This document shows positions 27,049 through 36,311 of a stretch of 64,000 nucleotides of DNA, in pieces (positions within the stretch are counted from its first letter, which is position 1; every line of letters starts with the position of its first letter). The position numbers were made by a program, and so were the translations under genes. The stretch comes from Nocardiopsis ganjiahuensis DSM 45031 (GTDB lineage Bacteria; Actinomycetota; Actinomycetes; Streptosporangiales; Streptosporangiaceae), in assembly GCF_000341085.1 (NCBI RefSeq), contig NZ_ANBA01000009.1, forward strand, positions 682,001 through 746,000, read 5' to 3'. The notes below the pieces were generated by a model. It was given only the letters and a program-made list of their open reading frames with translations. It had not been told where the DNA came from and did no database searches.

Positions 27049-27468
27049 ATGGCCGATCGCCCAGTGCGGCCCCGGCACAGGCCGGGTGCGAAACGGATCG
27101 ACCCCGAACCCGTCGAGGCCACCGAACCGGCCGGGCCCGTCGAGGCGAAGGTGCCCCGGCAGTCCGGCCCCCGCAGAACCCCCGACCCTTCCGAGACCTG
27201 GCGCCTGCGCCCCCGGGGCCTCGTCACACGTGAGGTGCGCGACCGCTGGGACCAGGCGCAGGGAGAGTTCGTCGACGACCCCCCGCACTCCGTGCGCGAG
27301 GCGGACGCCCTGGCTTCGGAGGTCGCCGACGCGGTGATCGCCGAGATCGAGGCGCGCCGTGCCTCGCTGCGCTCCGCATGGAAGGACGCCGACGCGGACA
27401 CCGAGGCGCTACGGCTCGCCCTGCGCGAGTACCGGTCCTTCGTGAAGCAGTTGGCCGGCGACGGCTAG
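27049..27468 (+). CDS. Module B protein, copy 1: soluble FVDDP-domain protein
   Basis: This 139-residue protein starts at ATG 27049 with a GGGAGG ribosome site, 20 bases after gene A. Its first ~50 residues are Pro/Arg/Glu-rich and poorly conserved. The rest carries LRPRGLVTREVRDRWDQAQGEFVDDPPHSVREADALASEVADAV and LRLALREYRSFVKQLAG. The last part is homologous to its copy at 28568 and resembles the central domain of A. A and B are probably partners. No enzyme motif is visible. Confidence 0.72.
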   Translation: MADRPVRPRHRPGAKRIDPEPVEATEPAGPVEAKVPRQSGPRRTPDPSETWRLRPRGLVTREVRDRWDQAQGEFVDDPPHSVREADALASEVADAVIAEIEARRASLRSAWKDADADTEALRLALREYRSFVKQLAGDG

Positions 27469-27558
27469 GGCCTGGCACGGGGCACCCGGACGGCCGCGGG
27501 GAACCGCGCGGACCGGTTCGGGTGCTGTCCGTTTCCGCCGGAGAACCACAGCGAAAAG

Positions 27559-27639
27559 CCATTCGGGCACATATCGCGAATAACGAAAACGTCGGCGCAC
27601 GCCACCCCGGTCCGAAATCGGACGGGTGGGTGCGCCGAC
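27559..27639 (+). repeat. 3' repeat of the module, copy 1, with terminator hairpin
   Basis: It begins with AAGCCATTCGG-like sequence and ends in a 16-bp stem. GTCGGCGCAC (27591-27600) plus CCACCC pairs with GGGTGG plus GTGCGCCGAC (27624-27639), with a single bulged G. The inner loop forms GTCCG/CGGAC. The same element recurs at 29149-29231 after the second module copy. Confidence 0.75.
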
Positions 27640-27751
27640 CGCTGTGGACAGCCGCCATGTTTTCGCCCCTCACCGACCTCGACCGCACTCGGGTCGTGCG
27701 GGCTCCACCATCGGCACGCGCCCCGAAGGCGCACGTCGAACCGACTGAGTG

Positions 27752-27811
27752 AAAACTGTCTTACGTGCTCTCATCTGCCAAAAGCACGTGATAAGCACAA
27801 TGGTCAGTTTT
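27752..27811 (+). promoter_or_regulatory. Nested inverted repeats upstream of module copy 2
   Basis: AAAACTG (27752-27758) matches CAGTTTT (27805-27811). Inside, ACGTGCT (27763-27769) matches AGCACGT (27783-27789). The stretch is distinctly AT-richer than its surroundings and ends 44 bases before the A2 start. Nothing equivalent was seen upstream of copy 1. Confidence 0.5.
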
Positions 27812-27854
27812 ACGACAGACACGTGGGGCAGGGGCCGAACAGGAGGTAATTCCC

Positions 27855-28481
27855 ATGGACATCACAACGATTGTCATCATTGCCGTAGTCCTGGTGATCG
27901 TCGCCGGAGGAGCCGCGATCGCCGCGCGCTTCTCGGTCCTCCCGGCCGCGCGCACCAACCGGCTCAGGAAGCGCTTCGGCCCGGAGTACGACCGCGCCCT
28001 GAAGGAGCACGGTGACAAGGCGTCAGCCGAGAGGGAGCTCTCCGAGCGCCTCGGCGCCATCGAGAAGACGAAGCTCCGCAAGCTCAGCCCGGAGGAGCGC
28101 GGAGCCCACGTGAACGCGTGGGCCGCCGTCCAGCAGGAATTCGTGGACGACCCCGTCAGCGCCCTGCGGGACGCCCGGGGCCTGACCGACACGATCATGC
28201 GGGACCTCGGCTACCCCGAGCGCCCCTCGGCCGTCGGCGGCGGAGCCGACGACGAGAGCTTCGACCAGCGCGTCAGGGACCTGTCGGTGGAACACCCCAC
28301 CGCGGTCGCCCGCTACCGCGACGCCCAGGCCGCCGGACACCTCGCCGAGGCGAACCGGACCACCACCGAGGGCCTGCGCGAGGCCCTGGTGGCCTATCGC
28401 GGCCTCGTGGACGCGCTGCTGGGCGGCCTGCCGACGAGCAACGACGCCCGCACGGCGGGCACGTCCCACAGGCCGGAGTAG
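27855..28481 (+). CDS. Module A protein, copy 2
   Basis: This 208-residue paralogue of the 26399 protein starts at ATG 27855 behind a perfect AGGAGG. It has the same order of elements: a membrane helix (TTIVIIAVVLVIVAGGAAIAA), RLRKRFGPEYDRALKEHGD, WAAVQQEFVDDPVSALRDA, VRDLSVEHPTAVARYRDA, and TEGLREALVAYRGLVDALLGGL. The two copies are alike throughout, so this is a tandem duplication that has diverged. The downstream B copy is 86 bases away, farther than in copy 1. Confidence 0.75.
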   Translation: MDITTIVIIAVVLVIVAGGAAIAARFSVLPAARTNRLRKRFGPEYDRALKEHGDKASAERELSERLGAIEKTKLRKLSPEERGAHVNAWAAVQQEFVDDPVSALRDARGLTDTIMRDLGYPERPSAVGGGADDESFDQRVRDLSVEHPTAVARYRDAQAAGHLAEANRTTTEGLREALVAYRGLVDALLGGLPTSNDARTAGTSHRPE

Positions 28482-28567
28482 GCGTCCCGACGACACCGCA
28501 GAGCGCACGAAAGCCGACCGAACACGACGCGGCGCCGCAGGTCCGGCGCCGAGACCAGGAGACGGAA

Positions 28568-29137
28568 ATGGCAGAGCGCGCATCGAGGAACAGCAGAGCG
28601 ACGCGACCGGTGGAACCCGCACCGGGGGCAGCCGACGTGGTCGGGCCCGAAGCGGGAACCGGCCCCGGTGAGAGGGCGCCGATCGACGCCGAGGTGACCG
28701 GGACCGGGCCCGCCCTCGACGGCGCCCTCACATCCGACGGACCCGCGGATCCCGGCAGGGGGATCCCGACGACGGAGTCCTCCCCGCGCGGGGCCGCGGC
28801 CCAGGGGACCCCGGGGCGCCCCACCGCCGGCGCGGACGCCGCGGACGGAAACTGGAGCCCGCGTCCGCGCGGTCTGGATCCGGACGAGGTGCGAAGCCGC
28901 TGGAACGAGGCCCAGGGCGGGTTCATCGACGACCCCCGGCAGGCGGTACGCGAAGCGGACGCGCTGGCCTCGGACGTCGCGGAGGCCGTGGTCGCGGAGA
29001 TCGAGTCCCGCCGTTCCGCGCTCCGCTCCGCGTGGAGCGAGGACGGGAAGGGGACCGGGGACACCGAGACCCTGCGTGTCTCGCTGCGGGACTACCGTGC
29101 CTTCGTGCAGCGCTTGATCGGTGAAAACGCCCGATAA
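28568..29137 (+). CDS. Module B protein, copy 2
   Basis: This 189-residue paralogue of the 27049 protein starts at ATG 28568 behind AGGAG. It has a much longer disordered N-terminal part (~95 residues, rich in Gly/Pro/Ala/Thr). The conserved part is SPRPRGLDPDEVRSRWNEAQ, GFIDDPRQAVREADALASDV, and LRVSLRDYRAFVQRLIG. The conserved Val of FVDDP is Ile here. It ends 12 bases before the second copy of the 3' repeat. Confidence 0.72.
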   Translation: MAERASRNSRATRPVEPAPGAADVVGPEAGTGPGERAPIDAEVTGTGPALDGALTSDGPADPGRGIPTTESSPRGAAAQGTPGRPTAGADAADGNWSPRPRGLDPDEVRSRWNEAQGGFIDDPRQAVREADALASDVAEAVVAEIESRRSALRSAWSEDGKGTGDTETLRVSLRDYRAFVQRLIGENAR

Positions 29138-29148
29138 GCACAGAACAA

Positions 29149-29231
29149 GCCATTCGGACAAACGTCGCGAAAAGCGAGATAGTCGGCGCACGCCACCCGG
29201 GTTCCGGAATAGGAAGGGTGGGTGCGCCGAC
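29149..29231 (+). repeat. 3' repeat of the module, copy 2, with terminator hairpin
   Basis: This homologue of 27559-27639 begins with AAGCCATTCGG-like sequence and ends in the stem GTCGGCGCAC (29182-29191) plus CCACCC (29193-29198), pairing with GGGTGG (29216-29221) plus GTGCGCCGAC (29222-29231). The stem is identical to copy 1, while the loop has changed. Confidence 0.75.
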
Positions 29232-29287
29232 GGCGTCGAAGAGCCGTCGGCGCCGTGTGGAAGGGGGTTCCACACAGGTGAGAGGGG

Positions 29288-29361
29288 TAGGCCGGGCAGG
29301 ACTCGAACCCGCGACCCAGGGATTATGAGTCCCCTGCTCTAACCAACTGAGCTACCGGCCC
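29288..29361 (-). tRNA. tRNA with CAU anticodon (Met, elongator type; Ile2 possible)
   Basis: A full cloverleaf reads on the minus strand: acceptor GGGCCGG/CCGGCCT, D-arm GCTC/GAGC, anticodon stem GGGGA/TCCCT with loop CTCATAA, and T-arm GCGGG-TTCGAGT-CCTGC. It lacks the three G:C pairs of initiator tRNA. CAU in a non-initiator can be Met or lysidine-modified Ile2, and sequence inspection does not settle which. Confidence 0.9.
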
Positions 29362-29517
29362 TCCGTCGTCAGCAAACGTCATCCTAACAGGGTGTGTCCG
29401 GCGTTTCCGCGCCGTAAATCCGTTACTCCACAGGGGTTGGCCACGTCCGTGACGACGCGCGAAGCGCTTGACCGCACCTGGGTCGTGAGAGGCGCCGGGG
29501 AGCGGTCTAGGGTGTGA

Positions 29518-30612
<1,095 letters not shown>

Positions 30613-30641
30613 CGGACCCGCGCCGCGGCGCACGGCTGTCA

Positions 30642-30668
30642 CGGGCGCGTCCCCTCGGGGCGCGCCCG
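30642..30668 (+). terminator. mdh terminator hairpin
   Basis: CGGGCGCG-t-CCCC-TC-GGGG-CGCGCCCG is a 12-bp stem with one bulged T and a 2-base loop, 30 bases after the mdh stop. Confidence 0.75.
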
Positions 30669-30803
30669 CCCGTCGTTCTCCACCACCCCCGACGGACGGC
30701 CCGGCGTTCGGCAGCCGCTTTCCGCCGCTGTCGCCGGGCCCGTGAGGGGACGAACACCCCGCCGTGTCCCGAAGAGGTGCGGAAAGCGGGCAGTATAGAG
30801 ACT

Positions 30804-33311
30804 GTGAGTCTCATTGATGTGCTTCCGGCCGAACCAGAACCCGACTCCCTCTTCGAGGCGTTCGCTTTGTGGGCCGAGGAGCGGGGCCTCACCCTCTACC
30901 CGCACCAGGAGGAGGCCCTCATCGAGGTCGTCTCCGGGTCGAACGTCATCCTCAGCACCCCCACCGGCTCCGGCAAGAGCATGGTCGCCACCGGTGCCCT
31001 GTTCGCCGCGCTGGCCCGGAACGAGTGCGCGTTCTACACCGCGCCCATCAAGGCGCTGGTGTCGGAGAAGTTCTTCGACCTGTGCAAGATCTTCGGCACC
31101 GAGAACGTCGGCATGATGACCGGCGACGCCAGTGTCAACGCCGACGCGCCCATCGTGTGCTGCACGGCGGAGGTCCTCGCCCAGATCGCCCTGGCCGAGG
31201 GCAAGGACGCCGACATCAACACCGTCGTCATGGACGAGTTCCACTTCTACGCCGAACCCGACCGCGGGTGGGCGTGGCAGGTCCCCCTGCTGGAGATGCC
31301 CCAGGCGCAGTTCCTGCTGATGTCGGCCACCCTGGGCGACGTGAGCCGGTTCGAGGAGGACCTGGAGAAGCGCACCGGAAGGCCGACCTCCGTGGTCGCC
31401 TCCGCGGAGCGCCCGGTCCCCCTCTACTACGACTACCGCACGACCCCGCTGCACGAGACCCTCGAGGAACTCCTCGGCGACGGTCACGCGCCCGTGTACA
31501 TCGTGCACTTCACCCAGGCACAGGCCGTGGAGCGCGCGCAGTCGTTGACCAGCATCAACATGTGCTCCAAGGAGGAGAAGGCGAAGATCGCCGACGAGAT
31601 CGGCAACTTCCGCTTCACCACCAAGTTCGGGCGCAACCTGTCCCGGTACGTGCGGCACGGCATCGGCGTGCACCACGCCGGCATGCTGCCCAAGTACCGC
31701 CGCCTGGTCGAGCGGCTGGCCCAGTCCGGGCTGCTCAAGGTCATCTGCGGTACCGACACCCTGGGGGTGGGCGTGAACGTGCCCATCCGCACCGTGCTGT
31801 TCACCGCGCTGAGCAAGTACGACGGCGTGCGGGTGCGCAGGCTCCGCGCCCGCGAGTTCCACCAGATCGCCGGGCGGGCCGGCCGGGCGGGCTTCGACAC
31901 CGTGGGCAACGTGGTCGCCCAGGCCCCGGAGCACGTGGTCGAGAACGAGAAGGCGCTGGCCAAGGCGGGCGACGACAGCAAGAAGCGGCGCAAGGTGGTG
32001 CGCAAGAAGGCGCCCGAGGGGTTCGTCTCCTGGGACGAGGCGACCTTCCGCAAGCTCATCGAATCCGATCCCGAGCCGCTGACCTCGCGCTTCCGGGTGA
32101 GCAACGCGATGCTGCTGAGCGTGATCGGCCGGCCGGGCAACTGCTTCACCGCCATGAAGCACCTGCTCACCGAGAACCACGACGACCGCAAGTCGCAGCG
32201 CCGCCACATCCACGACGCGGTCTCCATCTACCGGTCGCTGCTGGACGGCGGGATCGTGGAGACCCTGCCCGAACCGGACGCGCAGGGCCGCACCGCGCAG
32301 CTCACCGTGGACCTGCAGGCCGACTTCGCGCTCAACCAGCCGCTGTCCACGTTCGCGCTGGCCGCCCTGGAACTGCTGGACGTGGAGTCGCCGACCTACC
32401 CGCTGGACGCGCTCACCGTGGTGGAGTCCACGCTGGACGACCCACGTCAGATCCTCGGCGCCCAGCTCAACAAGGCCCGCGGCGAGGCCGTCCAGCAGAT
32501 GAAGATGGACGGCGTCGAGTACGAGGAGCGCATGGAGCTGCTGGAGGAGGTCGACTACCCCAAGCCCCTGGAGGAGCTCCTCGACCACGCCTACGAGGTC
32601 TACCGGACCGGCCACCCGTGGGTGGGCGACCACCCGCTGCGGCCCAAGACCATCGCCCGCGACATGTACGAGCGCGCGATGAACTTCGTCGAGTACGTGG
32701 GCTACTACGAGCTGGCCCGCTCCGAGGGGCTGGTGCTGCGCTACCTGGCCAGCGCCTACAAGGCGCTCAACCAGACGGTGCCGGACGACTCCAAGACGGA
32801 GGAGCTGCGAGACCTCATCGAGTGGCTGGGCGAACTGGTGCGCCAGGTCGACTCCAGTCTCCTGGACGAGTGGGAGCAGCTCACCAACCCCGAGGAGGAG
32901 GTCGAGGGCGAGAGCCCGGAGGCCGAGGAGAAGGTCCGTCCGGTCACCGCGAACGCCCGCGCCTTCCGGGTGCTGGTCCGCAACGAGATGTTCCGACGTG
33001 TGGAGCTGGCTTCCCGGCGCCGCTACGGCGACCTGGGCAAGCTGTCCGAGGACGACGAGTGGACCGGCGAGGAGTGGGCCGAGGCCGTGGAGGCGTACTA
33101 CGCCGAACACGACGACATCGGTACCGGACCGGACGCGCGCGGGCCGAAGATGCTCCTCATCGAGGAGGAGGACGACATGTGGCGCGTCCGCCAGATCCTC
33201 GCCGACCCGGCCGGCGACCACGACTGGGGCATCAGCGCCGAGGTGGACCTGGCCGCGTCGAACGCCGAGGGGCGCGCCGTGGTGCACGTCACCGACGTGA
33301 ACCGGCTCTAG
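30804..33311 (+). CDS. DEAD/DEAH-box RNA helicase (DUF3516 type)
   Basis: This 835-residue superfamily 2 helicase has Walker A STPTGSGKS, motif II VMDEFHFY (DEFH), motif III SAT in LLMSATLGD, and motif VI HQIAGRAGRAG. The C-terminal ~400 residues match the DUF3516 extension found with these actinobacterial helicases. It is likely an RNA helicase acting in RNA turnover or ribosome function. The GTG at 30804 starts VSLIDVLPAEPEPDSLFEAF. There is no ribosome site, and a CAGTAT/TATAGA -10-like sequence ends only a few bases before, so the mRNA may be leaderless. Confidence 0.9.
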   Translation: MSLIDVLPAEPEPDSLFEAFALWAEERGLTLYPHQEEALIEVVSGSNVILSTPTGSGKSMVATGALFAALARNECAFYTAPIKALVSEKFFDLCKIFGTENVGMMTGDASVNADAPIVCCTAEVLAQIALAEGKDADINTVVMDEFHFYAEPDRGWAWQVPLLEMPQAQFLLMSATLGDVSRFEEDLEKRTGRPTSVVASAERPVPLYYDYRTTPLHETLEELLGDGHAPVYIVHFTQAQAVERAQSLTSINMCSKEEKAKIADEIGNFRFTTKFGRNLSRYVRHGIGVHHAGMLPKYRRLVERLAQSGLLKVICGTDTLGVGVNVPIRTVLFTALSKYDGVRVRRLRAREFHQIAGRAGRAGFDTVGNVVAQAPEHVVENEKALAKAGDDSKKRRKVVRKKAPEGFVSWDEATFRKLIESDPEPLTSRFRVSNAMLLSVIGRPGNCFTAMKHLLTENHDDRKSQRRHIHDAVSIYRSLLDGGIVETLPEPDAQGRTAQLTVDLQADFALNQPLSTFALAALELLDVESPTYPLDALTVVESTLDDPRQILGAQLNKARGEAVQQMKMDGVEYEERMELLEEVDYPKPLEELLDHAYEVYRTGHPWVGDHPLRPKTIARDMYERAMNFVEYVGYYELARSEGLVLRYLASAYKALNQTVPDDSKTEELRDLIEWLGELVRQVDSSLLDEWEQLTNPEEEVEGESPEAEEKVRPVTANARAFRVLVRNEMFRRVELASRRRYGDLGKLSEDDEWTGEEWAEAVEAYYAEHDDIGTGPDARGPKMLLIEEEDDMWRVRQILADPAGDHDWGISAEVDLAASNAEGRAVVHVTDVNRL

Positions 33312-33325
33312 GAACGAGGCGCGAA

Positions 33326-33359
33326 CGTCCGCCCGGGTGTCACTCCACCCGGGCGGACG
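33326..33359. terminator. 14-bp perfect hairpin between convergent genes
   Basis: CGTCCGCCCGGGTG (33326-33339) and CACCCGGGCGGACG (33346-33359) pair perfectly around a 6-base loop. It can stop the helicase transcript and also the leftward deaminase transcript. Confidence 0.8.
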
Positions 33360-33449
33360 CGACGCGGGCCCGGGGTCCCGGGCCGCGGTCCGCCGTCTCC
33401 GGCCGACGGCACCGCGGAGGCGGCCGCCGGGCCGTCTCCGGGCCTTCTC

Positions 33450-33953
33450 TCAGCGGAGCAGGTGCGCGTTGACCTCGCGGACCCCCTCGGCGAGGTCGGG
33501 GCGTTCGACCACGGTGCGCCCGGCGGCGGTCAGGCGTTCGGCCCCGTCGCAGTCGACGAACAGGGCGGGTTCGCGCCAGGCCAGCACCACCCGCGGTATC
33601 GGTGTGGACAGGATCAGGTCGGTGCACGAACGCGGGCGGGAGGCGCGGACGCTGCACGGCTCCAGGGACGTGTAGATCGTCGCCCCGGCCAGTCGCGGGT
33701 CCTCGGGGTCGATCCCCCGGAGCGCCACCTCCTCGGCGTGGTCGTGCGGGTCGTCGCGGCGCGAGTAGCCCTCGCCCAGGACCCGGCCCTCCGCGGAGAC
33801 CACGACGGCGCCCACGGAGAAGGCGGTGTCCGAGGGCGGGCAGGAGCGCGACAGCCGGACCGCCGCCGTCAGCCAGAACCGGTCGGCCGCGCCCTCCGCC
33901 GGTCCGGGGCCGCCGGTCCGGCCGGTGGGGTCCGTCGCCTCGCCCGGCCTCAT
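33450..33953 (-). CDS. Cytidine/deoxycytidylate deaminase-family protein (RibD deaminase-like)
   Basis: This 167-residue zinc deaminase has HAEEVAL (His ligand and catalytic Glu) and EPCSVRASRPRSC (two Cys ligands), with the spacing used by the RibD N-terminal domain. In riboflavin synthesis that domain deaminates the pyrimidinone ring. Its start overlaps the preceding reductase gene by ATGA, so both are made together. A charged N-terminal tail of ~25 residues precedes the fold. Whether it works in flavin synthesis or on another substrate is open. Confidence 0.85.
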   Translation of the reverse strand: MRPGEATDPTGRTGGPGPAEGAADRFWLTAAVRLSRSCPPSDTAFSVGAVVVSAEGRVLGEGYSRRDDPHDHAEEVALRGIDPEDPRLAGATIYTSLEPCSVRASRPRSCTDLILSTPIPRVVLAWREPALFVDCDGAERLTAAGRTVVERPDLAEGVREVNAHLLR

Positions 33954-34654
33954 CGGAGCCCCTCCGTGGCCAGGCAGTACCGCAGGACGGCGATCCCGTC
34001 CAGGGCGCGGGCCTCCACCAGGCGCATGGGCGCCTGCGCGGAGTAGGGGTAGGAGCCCGGCATGACGAAGCGCGGGGCGTCCTCCTCCCCCACCAGGAAC
34101 GGGGCGACCGCCAACCGGAGCTCGTCGGCCAGTCCCGATTCGAGGAAGAGGGTGTGGATGTGCCCGCCGCCCTCGACCAGCAGGCGGGCCACACCGCGGT
34201 CGGCCAGGTCGTTCAGGATCGCCTCGGCCGTGGGCGGGTCGCCCGCGTCCACGACCTCGGCGGGCGGGTCGGTGTCGGGGCGGCCGGCCAGGCGCCGGGC
34301 GGCGGTGGCCACGCCGCTGCCGCCGGTGTAGACGAGCGCGCCGGCGTCCCCGGTGGAGAAGAAGCGTGCTCCGGGGTCGACGTCGCCGCTCCGGGTGATC
34401 ACGGCCTTGAGCAGGTTCTCGGGGCGTCCCTGCTCACGGCGGCGCTCGCGCAGGACCTGGGAGCGCACGAGGAGCCGGGGGTTGTCGGCCCTCAGGGTGC
34501 CGGCCCCGACCAGGATGGCGTCGCATCCGGCGCGGAGTTCGTCGATCTCGGCGAAGTCCGCCTCGTTGGACAGGCGGAGGCGTTCGGGACTGGTGTCGTC
34601 GATGCGCCCGTCGATCGACATCGCGCAGCTCAGGATGGTGTAGGGACGGTCCAT
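33950..34654 (-). CDS. RibD C-terminal-type pyrimidine reductase
   Basis: This 234-residue protein matches the RibD_C/dihydrofolate-reductase-like family: YTILSCAMSIDGRIDD, DAILVGAGTLRADNPRLLVRS, LLVEGGGHIHTLFLESGLADELRL. It would use NADPH to reduce the ribosyl side chain in riboflavin (or a related) biosynthesis. It is upstream of the separate deaminase gene, the reverse of the order in the fused RibD. No other rib gene is in the window. Confidence 0.88.
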   Translation of the reverse strand: MDRPYTILSCAMSIDGRIDDTSPERLRLSNEADFAEIDELRAGCDAILVGAGTLRADNPRLLVRSQVLRERRREQGRPENLLKAVITRSGDVDPGARFFSTGDAGALVYTGGSGVATAARRLAGRPDTDPPAEVVDAGDPPTAEAILNDLADRGVARLLVEGGGHIHTLFLESGLADELRLAVAPFLVGEEDAPRFVMPGSYPYSAQAPMRLVEARALDGIAVLRYCLATEGLR

Positions 34655-35193
34655 GGCACCAGGTTAACGGTGGTCGCCCGGACCGGCTCAGAGGTCGTGC
34701 GCCCGCGCGCGTTCCCCGGTCGGCGGGCATCCCTTTCCGGCGCTTCCCCGCAGAGGGGGGACGAATGGATTAACCGCGCCTGTGAGGGATTGGCGCTGGC
34801 AGCGGGTTCGATAGCGAAAATGCGCGGTGATTTCGCAATAGCCGTCACGGATGATTGGGCGCCCCGACCGTTCGGGACCCGTGGCCCGGGCCCTTCGGAG
34901 GGGGGCCGGTCGGACCCTGCCGGGGATTGGGCGGGGCCCGGAAGGGCTTCGGGCGGAGCCCGGGCTCCACCTGCGACTCCGGAGAGCTCCCCGGTGAAGC
35001 CCGTCGGGGCGGGACGGTCGGCTCCTGTCCGGCGCCGCACGGGCGAACAGCCGACGACTCCAGGCCCGTTCCTCGCATAATGGACATTAGGTGTATAAGT
35101 GTGTGTCCGCCCAAGGCCGCCTTAACACGTAGCGCACTCACCTTCAAGGGCAACCTCGGGCGATGATTTTTACTACCTGTCTCCCGGACTCGG
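34655..35193. other. Gene-free stretch upstream of the methyltransferase
   Basis: About 540 bases without a supported gene. The left part must carry the promoter for the leftward reductase-deaminase pair. 35080-35190 is AT-richer and leads into a clear rightward promoter. Open frames here lack homology, ribosome sites and codon bias, so none is called. Confidence 0.4.
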
Positions 35194-35222
35194 TTAACAA
35201 CCGCGCCGACGCGGAATAGAAT
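35194..35222 (+). promoter_or_regulatory. Sigma-70-type promoter of the methyltransferase gene
   Basis: A -35 TTAACA (35194-35199) is separated by 17 bases from a -10 TAGAAT (35217-35222). This predicts a start near 35229 and a ~76-base leader before ATG 35305. It is one of the clearest promoters in the window. Confidence 0.65.
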
Positions 35223-35304
35223 CCTTTGACGCGGCCCCGCTCGGGGCCCGTCCTAGAAACCTGGGAGTCGACCGCACTTCCCCACCTCAGACAAGAGGAC
35301 GGCG

Positions 35305-36192
35305 ATGTCTCGTTTCACCTCCCCCGATTTCCTGAGGCAGGCGGGGGACAAACACGTCAGGGCCAAACCCCCGCCGCCAGTCGACCTGACCGGGGCCAGC
35401 ATCACGCGGCTCCACTCCTTCCACCTCAAGGGGAAGGACCACTTCGCAGTGGACCGGGACCTGGCCACCCGGGCCGAGCGCGCCGCTCCCGGCTTCGTCG
35501 ACATCATCCTGGGGGAACGGGCCTTTCTCCAGCGCGCGGTGCGCCACCTCGCCGCGGACCTGGGCATCCGACAGTTTCTCCAGGTGGGTGCCGGCCTGCC
35601 CGCGCCGGGGGACCCGCACGAGATCGCCCACGAGAGCATTCCCGACGCCCGGGTCGTCTACGCCAGCGACGACCCCGTGGTGGTCACCCACCACCTCGCC
35701 CTGATCCGCGACGGACGCACCACCACCGCCGTGCAGGCCGGACTGAACGACACGGTCCGCCTGCTGCACGACCCGGAGAGCAGCCTCCTCCTCGACCTGA
35801 CCCAACCGGTGGGACTGCTGCTCACCGGCACGGTCGCACACCTCAGCGACCTCCGGGCCGCCGCCCACGGCATCGCCGCGCTGCGTGACGCCCTGGCCCC
35901 CGGCAGCCACATGGTCCTCAGCCACTACTGCCGCCCCGACCCCGCGCGCTACCCCAAGGACGCACTCCGGGCCGAACAGCTCCAACGGCTGTTCACCGAC
36001 CGCCTGGGCCACGGGTACTGGCGGACCGAGAGGGAGATCGCCACCCTCTTCGAAGGCTGGGAGTCGGTGCCCCCAGGCCTGCTGCAGGCCCAGAAGTGGC
36101 GGACCCTGCCAGTCGCTCCCCCCGTGCCCGGGAGCTATCAGATGCCGCACCGCAACCGGCAGCTCATCATCGGCGGCATGGGGCGTATCTGA
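35305..36192 (+). CDS. SAM-dependent methyltransferase, DUF574/Methyltransf_19 type
   Basis: This 295-residue protein has the layout of the large actinomycete family of SAM methyltransferases of unknown substrate: GKDHFAVDRDLATRAERAAPG, AFLQRAVRHLAADLGIRQFLQVGAGLP, ARVVYASDDPVVVTHHLALI, and a GSHMVLSHYC strand. Two positions usually read IG(T)G and DxDP; here they are VGAG and SDDP, so SAM binding may be altered. It stands alone behind its own promoter. An N-terminal leader of ~30 residues precedes the fold. Confidence 0.82.
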   Translation: MSRFTSPDFLRQAGDKHVRAKPPPPVDLTGASITRLHSFHLKGKDHFAVDRDLATRAERAAPGFVDIILGERAFLQRAVRHLAADLGIRQFLQVGAGLPAPGDPHEIAHESIPDARVVYASDDPVVVTHHLALIRDGRTTTAVQAGLNDTVRLLHDPESSLLLDLTQPVGLLLTGTVAHLSDLRAAAHGIAALRDALAPGSHMVLSHYCRPDPARYPKDALRAEQLQRLFTDRLGHGYWRTEREIATLFEGWESVPPGLLQAQKWRTLPVAPPVPGSYQMPHRNRQLIIGGMGRI

Positions 36193-36273
36193 GCCCGCAC
36201 CACCCTCGTACCCGCGTTGGAGCCTCCCGGCCCGGCAGCGGGCGGGGGTCGCCCCTGTCCGTGCACACGACGA

Positions 36274-36301
36274 AGGCCCGCCGGATCTCTCCGACGGGCC
36301 T
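36274..36301 (-). terminator. Terminator of the first tRNA-Asn
   Basis: AGGCCCG-c-CGG/CCG-a-CGGGCCT forms a 10-bp stem around a 6-base loop, just 3' of the tRNA on the minus strand. An identical copy lies at 36563-36590. Confidence 0.75.
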
Positions 36302-36311
36302 CCCCCTGCTG

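Larger units (their letters stand above)
27469..27854. other. Intergenic region between module copies
   Basis: 386 bases holding the repeat and hairpin at 27559-27639 and the inverted-repeat promoter region at 27752-27811. No coding frame is supported. Confidence 0.5.

Noticed and set aside
30639..33287. An ~880-codon leftward open frame opposite the helicase
   Set aside because: It is a shadow of the helicase reading frame, with His/Val/Leu-rich low-complexity translation and no recognisable domain.
34655..35193. Small open frames of 80-140 codons in both directions
   Set aside because: They lack ribosome sites, homology and codon bias, and overlap each other on both strands.
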